Positions 1-5,302 are shown, counted from the stretch's first letter. The stretch: DNA of 7,015 bases from Spirochaetes bacterium RIFOXYC1_FULL_54_7 (GCA_001830645.1 MIBM01000212.1:1-7015); one strand, 5' to 3'. Notes: generated by a model from the letters alone, not told the origin. A program made the numbers and translations.

Positions 1-643
1 GCAACAGGTCAGGCGTCACACCATGGGATACGAAAAAGAGCAGGTCGTACCAGTCACGACCTTTTACCCGGGTCTTCCAGGAACGGCACAGACAGGCGTG
101 GAGCTTGCCGGCAAAGAGACAGGGCGGCGTAACTACTCGAACCGTCACGGGAAAGGGCTCAAGGAGGGTCTTTATCTCGGTTTGTATTCCAGCAGGTGGA
201 TCGGTATCTGTCTCGAGCTTCACCTTGACGAGACGGTTCGACGCTGTCGAACCGGTAACCGGCCCAGGGGCTTCGATGCGAATAAAATGAATCTTCGTAT
301 TGGCTTTGATGAAGGTTGAGTCGATCTTACCTTCATGTTTGGTGTCGATACTTACCGAAAAGCCAAAAGCCTCGATCTCGGCGCGAAGGCCATCGAGGCG
401 CTCGGCCAGCTTCCATTCCGGATCGGGTTCAAGGAGGCTGAAATCCAGATCCTCGGAGAATCGGTCCAGCCCATGAAAGAGGCGAAGTGCCGTGCCACCG
501 TAGAAAGCCGCGCGGCTGAAGAAGCCCGTACGCCAGAGGCCGGCAAGGGCGGCCTCCTGAAGCACTTCCCGTAAGGCGCGGTCCCAGTCGGCCTGGTCTT
601 CCGGGTGCCGCTTCTGGATCATCGCGAGGATTGCATCATGCAT
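1..643 (-). CDS. abiEii: AbiEii-family nucleotidyltransferase toxin, C-terminus cut by window edge
   Basis: The reading frame stays open from ATG at 643 to the left edge, giving 214 residues of an incomplete protein. Visible motifs are those of the AbiEii/AbiGii (DUF1814) nucleotidyltransferase toxins: GGTALRL at residues 49-55, SEDLDF at 63-68 (D65 and D67 as the metal-binding pair), a KVKLETD block at 140-146, and the C-terminal LFAGKLHA...RDWYDLLFF block with K180, D197 and D200. Family members are bacteriostatic toxins; some (the MenT group) add nucleotides to tRNA, but the substrate here is unknown. The start overlaps the antitoxin stop by 8 bp and has a strong AGGAGG at 648-653 with a short 4-nt spacer, so translation is probably coupled to the antitoxin. 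Family identity is near certain; an intact C-terminus cannot be judged. Confidence 0.93.
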   Translation of the reverse strand, partial: MHDAILAMIQKRHPEDQADWDRALREVLQEAALAGLWRTGFFSRAAFYGGTALRLFHGLDRFSEDLDFSLLEPDPEWKLAERLDGLRAEIEAFGFSVSIDTKHEGKIDSTFIKANTKIHFIRIEAPGPVTGSTASNRLVKVKLETDTDPPAGIQTEIKTLLEPFPVTVRVVTPPCLFAGKLHACLCRSWKTRVKGRDWYDLLFFVSHGVTPDLL

Positions 644-1271
644 AAAGCCTCCTCAGAAGTTTCATCAAGTGAATCCGGAAGGTCGAGCCAGGCATCCTCG
701 AGGTGTATTCCATTAGACGCTGCCAATCAAGTCCACGGAAGAGATCCGGGTCGAGGCGAAAGTCCTCGAAAAGCCGCTCCTCCAGGGCTTTTACCGATCG
801 AAAAGAGCCCGAGCGGTAGAGCCAGTCCAGAAGGGCCTTCTCCGGTAGTGCCTCGAGCCAGCCGGAGCCATCGCTATGCTCCCTGCGCGTCCAACCGAAG
901 GAATAGACAGCAGGAGGAAGGTGGCGATAGCTGAAACGCCCAAGGGGTGTATCAAAGTCGCGGTTCCGTTTTGGCGTGGCAGAGGTGAGGGTCCTGACCG
1001 CTTCGGGTATCAGTCCGGCCCGGGACAACACATACTCGAATGAAACGTACGAGGGGCCATAGATCTTGTTGGCAAGGATTTCAAGGCTCAAGGGACGCTT
1101 CCGTAGCTCAGGCGCGGTTACATAGATACCCTTTACTACCCCCTGCAACTCGCCTGAGCGCATCCACCGGCTTACCCGTCCTCGAAGGTCGCCGCCCTCG
1201 CCGGCAATGTTTGCCAAGGAGAGGAAATCCAGTTCAGGGCCAAGGGAGGCAAGTTGTCGTATTTCAGCCAT
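636..1271 (-). CDS. abiEi: AbiEi-family antitoxin / autorepressor (type IV TA)
   Basis: A 211-residue protein directly upstream of, and overlapping, the AbiEii toxin gene. Residues about 12-52 look like the N-terminal winged helix of AbiEi antitoxins, ending in the wing strand VVKGIYV. The middle contains the family-typical stretch from LANKIYGPSYVSFEYVLSRA (66-85) through GLIPE and the TSATPKR segment (97-102) to FSYRHLP, followed by PEKALLDWLYR at 123-133. In studied AbiE systems the antitoxin neutralises the toxin without a stable protein complex and represses its own promoter through repeats bound by the winged helix. No Shine-Dalgarno is visible ahead of ATG 1271, and the predicted promoter leaves only a 3-4-nt leader, so near-leaderless translation is likely. 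It could be a stand-alone regulator, but the overlapping toxin makes the TA reading much more likely. Confidence 0.9.
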   Translation of the reverse strand: MAEIRQLASLGPELDFLSLANIAGEGGDLRGRVSRWMRSGELQGVVKGIYVTAPELRKRPLSLEILANKIYGPSYVSFEYVLSRAGLIPEAVRTLTSATPKRNRDFDTPLGRFSYRHLPPAVYSFGWTRREHSDGSGWLEALPEKALLDWLYRSGSFRSVKALEERLFEDFRLDPDLFRGLDWQRLMEYTSRMPGSTFRIHLMKLLRRLYA

Positions 1272-1281
1272 TATGTTGCGT

Positions 1282-1309
1282 ATTATACAACAATATTGAC
1301 AGAATACAA
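1282..1309 (-). promoter_or_regulatory. Promoter/operator of the AbiE operon
   Basis: On the minus strand a -35 TTGTAT (1304-1309) and a perfect -10 TATAAT (1282-1287) are separated by 16 bp. The -10 sits inside the small palindrome GTAT-A-ATAC (1280-1288), and an outer TGTTG...CAACA pair brackets it. The octamer TGTTGTAT occurs twice, 19 bp apart, once at each hexamer. This is the expected position for an AbiEi-type autorepressor to block RNA polymerase. The implied start lies about 3-4 nt before the antitoxin ATG. The promoter boxes are seen; the operator role is inferred. Confidence 0.65.
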
Positions 1310-1509
1310 CATTGATCTTTGGGAATTTTGCATTCTTTCACGTGTGAAACGGGCCGACGAATCCTCGACTTATTCCCCTGGAACGGTATATATGGCCTTT
1401 CAGTTCACCCAGAGCGCCTTCCAGTTCCAGGATGGTGCTACAAGGTATCGATTCTCGTACCCGCCGTCGGCGGGCTGCGGCACAATACCAGCAGGACCAG
1501 ATCATACGA

Positions 1510-1529
1510 GAGCCCCGCAGGCGGGGCTC
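1510..1529. repeat. Perfect GC-rich hairpin
   Basis: GAGCCCCGC and GCGGGGCTC are exact reverse complements separated by two bases, folding realistically as an 8-bp stem with a 4-base loop. No T-run follows on either strand. It sits between a tRNA-3'-end-like CCAGCAGG (1488-1495) and CTGGACTTG (1530-1538), the same order of parts as around the tRNA terminator, which suggests a degraded relative of that unit. Confidence 0.6.
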
Positions 1530-1593
1530 CTGGACTTGGCTTCCGGGTTCGTACTTCCTGCACTCGCCCTTCAGCCCGCCTCCGCACGCTTAC

Positions 1594-1611
1594 GCGGCCA
1601 TCCATGGCCGC
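1594..1611. repeat. Short perfect palindrome
   Basis: GCGGCCAT, two C residues, then ATGGCCGC: an 8-bp-arm perfect inverted repeat. No promoter, gene start or T-run is attached to it. It may be part of a dispersed intergenic repeat; a function is not evident. Confidence 0.55.
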
Positions 1612-1662
1612 TCATCCTCGCTTTGCTCGGCGCGTGTCTGCCACTCATCGATTCGTGGCGAA

Positions 1663-1751
1663 TGGTTCAAGTCCAGCAGGGCCCTCATTTAAAAACCCCG
1701 ACCCGCCTGAAGGCGAATCGGGGTTTTTTGGGCCCTGCTGGACTTGAACCA
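1663..1751. repeat. 22-bp inverted duplication of the tRNA 3' end around a terminator
   Basis: The last part of the minus-strand tRNA (T-arm plus 3' acceptor strand, 1730-1751) is matched exactly by an inverted copy at 1663-1684 on the plus strand. The two 22-bp arms flank the terminator hairpin, so 1663-1751 is almost one long palindrome, broken only by a few unmatched bases (TCATTT side, 1685-1690). The plus-strand copy is not a whole tRNA: the sequence upstream of it lacks an acceptor 5' strand, a D-arm and a 7-base anticodon loop. A tRNA 3'-end copy is the usual footprint of tRNA-targeting integration, but such copies are normally direct, so the inverted orientation is odd. Confidence 0.9.
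1691..1728 (-). terminator. Bidirectional Rho-independent terminator after the tRNA
   Basis: A 12-bp stem (1696-1707 with 1712-1723, ending in two G-T pairs on the minus strand) closes on a 4-base loop. It is flanked by A5 on one side and T6 on the other, so it reads as a terminator on both strands. On the minus strand it begins directly after the tRNA discriminator base. On the plus strand it would stop transcripts coming from the AbiE side before they run antisense into the tRNA. Confidence 0.88.
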
Positions 1752-1802
1752 GCGACCTACGGATTATGAGTCCGCAGCTCTAACCAACTGAGCTAAGGGC
1801 CC
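1729..1802 (-). tRNA. tRNA with anticodon CAT, probably tRNA-Ile2 (lysidine type)
   Basis: A full cloverleaf is visible: acceptor GGGCCCT/AGGGCCC, D-stem GCTC/GAGC with GG in the loop, anticodon stem GCGGA/TCCGT around CTCATAA, a 5-base variable region, and T-stem GCTGG/CCAGC with loop TTCAAGT. The discriminator is A and CCA is not encoded. The anticodon CAT could mean elongator Met, initiator Met or Ile2. The acceptor and T-arm closely resemble E. coli tRNA-Ile2 (ileX/ileY), and the C4-G69 and C5-G68 pairs favoured by the lysidine synthetase TilS are present, whereas typical elongator Met acceptors differ. If Ile2, C34 is changed to lysidine and the tRNA reads AUA codons. The gene has its own promoter and terminator and forms a single-gene unit. 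Confidence 0.93.
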
Positions 1803-1816
1803 GGGGGCAAGGGTTG

Positions 1817-1844
1817 ATTATCCACAATCGGGGAAAAAAGTCAA
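1817..1844 (-). promoter_or_regulatory. Sigma-70 promoter of the tRNA gene
   Basis: On the minus strand TTGACT (1839-1844) and GATAAT (1817-1822) each match the consensus at five of six positions, with a 16-bp spacer. The start would fall near 1810, leaving a leader of about 8 nt before the tRNA 5' end at 1802. This completes a compact promoter-tRNA-terminator unit. Confidence 0.75.
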
Positions 1845-1945
1845 TCGGATGGGCTGGTTTGCCGATCATACCTATGGGGGAGCCTCATTTTCCGCATGGG
1901 CGGCAGGGGTTTCCGAACTGCCGGCAGCAAGGATGGTTTGCGAAT

Positions 1946-3274
1946 ATGAGAAAAATACCGGTCCTCTCAGGGGACGACAGGCTCAACGAATTCATTCGGG
2001 TGCAGTGTGAAGATTTCGGGACGGAGTTCATTCCGGTGTTCTTTACGGACAGGAACGAGGTCATTGAATTCCTGAAATATGAGCTGCCGGAGATAAAAAT
2101 CATCTATTTCTCCGATCCTGCCATAGATGCGGCGGGCATACTGGATGAGATCCGGCAGGATCCCTGGCTCCATTATGGCGGAGTAGTCGCCATACACGAT
2201 GACCTTGAAGAGAAGGACTTGCTTGATGCAATGCATGACCAGAACATAATCGCGGTCATGCGCAAGAAAGAGGTTGAACACGGTTTCGACCGTCTGCTCA
2301 AAATCCTTGGCCAGAACAAGCAGATCCTGTTCCAGCGCGGTATCCAGCAGCATCTTCTCAAGAAGATTTCAGCCTCTTTCGTCATCGACAACGATCCGCT
2401 GGACATCACGACCTATTCGAACCTGGTAACCAACTACCTGTTCAATGCCAACCTCATCAACCGGGAGGGCAAGGAAAAACTGCATGTAGCCCTGCTGGAG
2501 TTGCTGATCAACGCGATAGAGCATGGCAACTGCAAGATAAACTACGACGAGAAGTCGCACTGGCTGGAACAGAACGGCGACATAATGGACCTTATCCGTA
2601 CCAAAAACCAGGATCCAGCCATACGCGCCTGCAAGGTGTACTTCACCTATACCATCAGTCCGTATTCAAGCCGCTTCGTGATCCGCGACGAGGGCGACGG
2701 CTTTGACTGGAAGGCCCGGATGGCCACCAAGAAGGACGGTCCCCTTCTGCACGGCATGGGCATGAAGATGGCTGGCCTTTATGTCAGCGAACTGCGTTAC
2801 AACGACAAGGGCAACGAAGTCAGCTTCGAGATGCCCCACCAGCGCAATGAATCCAACGCCATCCCGGCCATCTTCGACCAGTCACAGGAACTGATGTTCG
2901 ACGATGGACAGTATATCTGTTCCGAGGGCGAGGAATCTGACTACCTGTACTACATCGTTTCAGGATCCCTGTACATCTACTCAAAGGGCAAGCTGGTTTC
3001 AGCCCTGACACCAGATGACATGTTCATGGGCGAGATGAGCTTCCTCCTGTCAAACCGCCGGTCCGCAACCGTGGTATCCAAGGGCCGGAGCGTACTCATC
3101 CGCATCTCCAAGCAGGATTTTGTCAACTTGATCAAGGACAGCCCGCATTACGGCATCTTCCTGGCCCGCCTGCTAGCCCAGCGCCTGGCCAAGCTGAACC
3201 TGCGCATGTCGCGGTTGAACACCGAATACCTCAAGGTAAAGAAGGAACTTGCCCTGGTTAGCCCCGAAAACTAA
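1946..3274 (+). CDS. Regulator: receiver-like domain + RsbW-type ATPase + cyclic-nucleotide-binding domain
   Basis: A 442-residue soluble protein with three parts. Residues 1-122 alternate strands and helices like a response-regulator receiver (D10/D11 after strand 1, a strand ending in D57, VVAIHDD at 80-86, a late K), but look degenerate. Residues about 130-298 form a GHKL ATPase of the RsbW/anti-sigma serine kinase type: N box ELLINAIEHGN (185-195), G1 DEGDG (248-252), G2 LHGMGM (268-273). Residues about 308-420 form a cyclic-nucleotide-binding domain whose phosphate-binding cassette keeps G362, E363, R372 and S373, so nucleotide binding is plausible. No DNA-binding domain or membrane segment is seen. 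ATG 1946 was chosen because similarity-like structure begins there; the longer reading frame back to TTG 1814 adds an unstructured, Gly/Pro-rich tail over the tRNA promoter. AAGGA at 1929-1933 is a somewhat distant ribosome binding site. It converges on the sigma factor gene, suggesting but not proving a link. Confidence 0.85.
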   Translation: MRKIPVLSGDDRLNEFIRVQCEDFGTEFIPVFFTDRNEVIEFLKYELPEIKIIYFSDPAIDAAGILDEIRQDPWLHYGGVVAIHDDLEEKDLLDAMHDQNIIAVMRKKEVEHGFDRLLKILGQNKQILFQRGIQQHLLKKISASFVIDNDPLDITTYSNLVTNYLFNANLINREGKEKLHVALLELLINAIEHGNCKINYDEKSHWLEQNGDIMDLIRTKNQDPAIRACKVYFTYTISPYSSRFVIRDEGDGFDWKARMATKKDGPLLHGMGMKMAGLYVSELRYNDKGNEVSFEMPHQRNESNAIPAIFDQSQELMFDDGQYICSEGEESDYLYYIVSGSLYIYSKGKLVSALTPDDMFMGEMSFLLSNRRSATVVSKGRSVLIRISKQDFVNLIKDSPHYGIFLARLLAQRLAKLNLRMSRLNTEYLKVKKELALVSPEN

Positions 3275-3320
3275 AAACTGCAAGACCAGACATTGGTGTT
3301 TTGGGGAAGGCTCCGGGGTG

Positions 3321-3349
3321 AAAAAAACCCGGTACCACCGGCACCGGGT
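3321..3349 (-). terminator. Rho-independent terminator of the sigma factor gene
   Basis: On the minus strand ACCCGGT and ACCGGGT pair as a 7-bp stem around a 9-base loop, followed directly by T7. It lies about 26 bp after the sigma factor stop. On the plus strand no T-run follows, so it would stop transcripts of the convergent regulator gene only weakly. Confidence 0.8.
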
Positions 3350-3356
3350 CATATAT

Positions 3357-3373
3357 AAAAGGGCGTCTGCCCC
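3357..3373 (-). terminator. Weak upstream hairpin in tandem with the main terminator
   Basis: On the minus strand GGGC-AGAC-GCCC followed by TTTT forms a short stem immediately after the sigma factor stop. Alone it is too short to be convincing; it may back up the stronger terminator next to it. Confidence 0.35.
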
Positions 3374-3374
3374 A

Positions 3375-4247
3375 TCAGGCTACGTAGCTGGCCAGACGGT
3401 CTGAACGGCCGGGAACCGAGAGGCGCTTGAGGGCATTCTTCTCGATCTGCCTTATGCGTTCCTTGGTAAGCTTGAAGCGGTCGCCGATTTCCTTGAGGCT
3501 CATGGCCCTGCGGCCGTTCAAGCCAAAGCGGTATTGGACAACTTCACGTTCCTTCTCGGAGAGCGTCTCAAGGACGGTGTTTATGTCTTCCTTGAGAGAC
3601 AGCTCCAGGACATGTTCGTCGGGTGACTGGTACTTGTCGTTCTCTATGAAATCACCCAGGACGCTGGAGTCGCGGTCATCAAAAACAGGGCTTTCAAGGG
3701 AAACCAGGTAACGGGAGACGTTTACGAGGTCGGCTACATGGCTGGCATCCATGTCAAGCATGCGGGCGATCTCGGCAATCTCGCCGTCTTCAGACTTGCC
3801 GGCGCCTACATAGCGTCGGGCTTTCTCGATCTGTACCAATTCGTTTGCGCGGTTGAGGGGCAGGCGGATCATTCGGCTTTTCTCGCACACTGCCTTGAGT
3901 ATGGCCTGGCGTATCCACCAGACTGCATAGCTTATGAAGTGGTAGCCCTTGTCCACATCGTATCGCTCTATGGCGTTGATGAGACCGATGTTGCCCTCGG
4001 AGATGAGGTCCGACAACGGAAGCCCCTGGTTCTGGTAGCGTTTTGCGACATTTACCACGAAGCGCAGGTTGCTCTTTACAAGCATTTCCCTGGCATGCTT
4101 GTCACCCTTGGCGGCAGCCCGGGCATGAAGGTCTTCCTGTTCCCTGGTCAGAAGTGGAATGCGGTTGATTTCCTTGAGATATATGGACAGGACATTGGCG
4201 TCCTTTGAGGGATCAGTAACTGCAGCCTGTTTTCTGTTGGTCTTCAT
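3375..4247 (-). CDS. Sigma-70-family RNA polymerase sigma factor (RpoD/SigA-like, no region 1.1)
   Basis: A 290-residue sigma factor. Region 1.2 is at about 18-48 (LSIYLKEINRIPLLTREQE). Region 2 spans about 52-122, with NLRFVVNVAKRYQ, DLISEGNIGLI and the -10-recognition helix around YAVWWIRQAI. Region 3 begins with the LPLNRANEL stretch near 129-137. Region 4 is at about 217-285 with the -35-binding helix-turn-helix SLKEIGDRFKLTKERIRQIE (250-269). It lacks the acidic region 1.1 and the large non-conserved insert of a typical housekeeping RpoD, so a group 2 (alternative, RpoS-like) role is likely, though some phyla use short primary factors. ATG 4247 has an ideal AGGAGG six bases upstream. The gene is preceded by a consensus sigma-54 promoter, which argues for a conditionally expressed factor. 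The sequence style resembles Spirochaetota homologues (from memory). Confidence 0.95.
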   Translation of the reverse strand: MKTNRKQAAVTDPSKDANVLSIYLKEINRIPLLTREQEDLHARAAAKGDKHAREMLVKSNLRFVVNVAKRYQNQGLPLSDLISEGNIGLINAIERYDVDKGYHFISYAVWWIRQAILKAVCEKSRMIRLPLNRANELVQIEKARRYVGAGKSEDGEIAEIARMLDMDASHVADLVNVSRYLVSLESPVFDDRDSSVLGDFIENDKYQSPDEHVLELSLKEDINTVLETLSEKEREVVQYRFGLNGRRAMSLKEIGDRFKLTKERIRQIEKNALKRLSVPGRSDRLASYVA

Positions 4248-4253
4248 GCATAT

Positions 4254-4259
4254 CCTCCT
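4254..4259 (-). promoter_or_regulatory. Ribosome binding site of the sigma factor gene
   Basis: A perfect AGGAGG sits six bases before ATG 4247. It fixes the start codon and begins only about three bases after the transcription start predicted from the sigma-54 promoter, so the leader is minimal. Confidence 0.85.
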
Positions 4260-4271
4260 GCATCTTTATCT

Positions 4272-4289
4272 ATGCAAGAATCGTGCCAA
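4272..4289 (-). promoter_or_regulatory. Sigma-54 (RpoN) promoter of the sigma factor gene
   Basis: The minus strand reads TTGGCACG-ATTC-TTGCAT, a full match to the -24/-12 consensus (YTGGCACG-N4-TTGCW). GG (4286-4287) and GC (4274-4275) are separated by exactly ten bases. The predicted start is near 4262, just before the AGGAGG. Sigma-54 promoters need an AAA+ activator bound upstream; no clear activator site is recognised, although TGTC repeats at about 4341-4355 are candidates. A weaker sigma-70-like pair, TTCACT (4312-4317) and TCTAAT (4290-4295) with 16-bp spacing, lies immediately upstream and could give basal transcription. Confidence 0.85.
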
Positions 4290-4369
4290 ATTAGACCATG
4301 TATTTTTTTTAAGTGAAGGTTGATTGGCTTTAGACATTATTTGACAGTAAATCTATTTATTAAAAGAAA

Positions 4370-4549
4370 TTAGAAACACACTCTTCTAAAGGCGCCAACG
4401 AGCCGCCTTGTCCAAACAGAAATCAGGAGGGCAACTACACACCAAATCCCGAGTATAATATAAAGTAAGACAGTCATCACAGTGAGCAGATGTATCTTTT
4501 TGATACGATATACCTTACGGTGCAGGCTAGATGTTTCAAAAAGAGCCAT
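4370..4549 (-). CDS. Small single-pass membrane protein (59 residues), unknown function
   Basis: The frame from ATG 4549 to TAA 4370 encodes 59 residues. Residues about 20-46 form one long hydrophobic segment (LLTVMTVLLYIILGIWCVVA onward), preceded by a basic stretch RKVYRIKK (11-18) and followed by a basic tail with TRRL and RR. This is the profile of a single-pass inner-membrane miniprotein, and such a pattern is uncommon in random non-coding DNA. It lies 32 bp after the SEC-C gene on the same strand and ends 80 bp before the sigma-54 promoter. No good Shine-Dalgarno is present, base composition is AT-richer than the neighbours, and an in-frame TAG lies six codons upstream of the ATG, so no longer form is possible. 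I do not recognise the family. Confidence 0.45.
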   Translation of the reverse strand: MALFETSSLHRKVYRIKKIHLLTVMTVLLYIILGIWCVVALLISVWTRRLVGAFRRVCF

Positions 4550-4581
4550 AATCCATATTTCTGACTAATTTTGTCTCTTTT

Positions 4582-5271
4582 TTACCCTTGATCCAGCTCG
4601 AAAGGCATGCGAACCCTACCGCAACATCGGGAATATGCCAGACCAGAGCCACAGGGACAGCGGCTGTCGGCGTACACCTGCTCGCCGGTATGGAAATTGG
4701 CAGTCAGGGTGCGTGCCATTGCTCCAAATGGAGCTGAACTTGCACGGAGGGTCGGAAAATCTATCTGTACCTCACGAAAGGCATCCAGCTTGTCAGCACA
4801 AGACCCAGCCGGCTGAGTCTTGCTCTTGCCCAAACTGACCCACGCAGCAGCTATCAGCTTGAGTATCTCCTCAAGCTCTTCCTGGCTGGCAAACCTCCGG
4901 CTTGGTACACCTGAAAGGTAGCGCCTTACCTGGATGGCAAAGAAAGCCTTGTAATCGTCATGCTCCGTACAGGAGGCCCGGAGCATGCCATAACCGTTGA
5001 CCTTCCGATTGTACATGGCCCGTCCGTGACCACGCCTATCCAGCTTCTGCGCACTTGCCAGCGCCTTCACAGCTGGGCCGTCGCGTCCTAGCTTGAACAG
5101 CACCATTGATAGCCAGTACAGGCGTCTTGCCAGTTCGTGGTGAAGTGAAACCGGGCAGGCTGCCACAGATTCACGCATCAAAGGCAGGGCTTGTGCCGGA
5201 TCATGGTTTTTCAATGCACACATGGCTGCCGAGAAAGCATGGACCGATTCCCGGTAGGCTGATTCCTTCAT
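4582..5271 (-). CDS. Helical (TPR-like) protein with C-terminal SEC-C zinc motif
   Basis: A 229-residue protein. Residues about 5-165 are predicted from composition to be largely helical, with a pattern reminiscent of tetratricopeptide hairpins (around 10-38, 44-76 and 104-150), but no canonical TPR signature is clear. The C-terminus has the SEC-C signature CPCGSGLAYSRCCG (205-218), with C205, C207, C216 and C217 as zinc ligands. This motif is known from the tail of SecA and from many otherwise unrelated proteins, where it binds zinc and contacts partners such as ribosomes or SecB. No signal peptide or membrane segment is seen. The gene follows glgX by 31 bp on the same strand, so co-transcription is likely. 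No Shine-Dalgarno precedes ATG 5271, and M17 is a possible alternative start. The precise function is unknown. Confidence 0.8.
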   Translation of the reverse strand: MKESAYRESVHAFSAAMCALKNHDPAQALPLMRESVAACPVSLHHELARRLYWLSMVLFKLGRDGPAVKALASAQKLDRRGHGRAMYNRKVNGYGMLRASCTEHDDYKAFFAIQVRRYLSGVPSRRFASQEELEEILKLIAAAWVSLGKSKTQPAGSCADKLDAFREVQIDFPTLRASSAPFGAMARTLTANFHTGEQVYADSRCPCGSGLAYSRCCGRVRMPFELDQG

Positions 5272-5302
5272 AGGATAAAGGTACTGACAAAATTGCTAAC
5301 GA

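Larger units (their letters stand above)
1310..1662. other. Gene-free, palindrome-rich stretch
   Basis: No convincing gene is seen here. Several frames are open by chance, but none has a recognisable protein, a good ribosome binding site or consistent coding character. The stretch holds CCTGGAAC/GTTCCAGG at 1378-1385 and 1424-1431, TCTCGTA/TACGAGA at 1453-1459 and 1505-1511, a tight CCCGCC/GGCGGG hairpin at 1460-1474, a perfect 9-bp-arm GC hairpin at 1510-1529, and GCGGCCAT/ATGGCCGC at 1594-1611. Such clustering is typical of intergenic repeat elements or the remains of mobile DNA. None of the GC hairpins is followed by a T-run, so they are not ordinary terminators. Confidence 0.6.

Noticed and set aside
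637..639. ATG at 639 as toxin start, which would have an ideal spacing from the AGGAGG
   Set aside because: That frame reaches a stop after a few codons; only the frame from ATG 643 encodes the AbiEii motifs.
1651..1684. A second, plus-strand tRNA ending at 1684
   Set aside because: Only the T-arm and acceptor 3' half match. The T-stem 5' side is mismatched, and no acceptor 5' strand, D-arm or proper anticodon loop is present upstream.
1254..1769. Three overlapping plus-strand open frames (about 86-171 codons) covering 1254-1769, the longest ending in GPAGLEPATYGL
   Set aside because: The C-terminus is simply the antisense of the tRNA, a well-known source of spurious proteins, and the rest covers palindromic non-coding DNA with several frames open at once. 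No ribosome binding site or known domain.
1901..1923. CGGCAG...CTGCCG inverted repeat before the regulator gene as an operator
   Set aside because: Six-base arms with an 11-base gap are expected by chance in GC-rich DNA, and no promoter could be placed around it.
1814..1945. N-terminal extension of the regulator from TTG 1814 or ATG 1874
   Set aside because: The added 44 residues are low-complexity and Gly/Pro-rich, overlap the tRNA promoter and have no ribosome binding site. ATG 1946 starts directly at the receiver-like strand.
3738..4208. 156-codon plus-strand open frame
   Set aside because: Antisense to sigma factor regions 1.2 to 3, which are unmistakable on the other strand.
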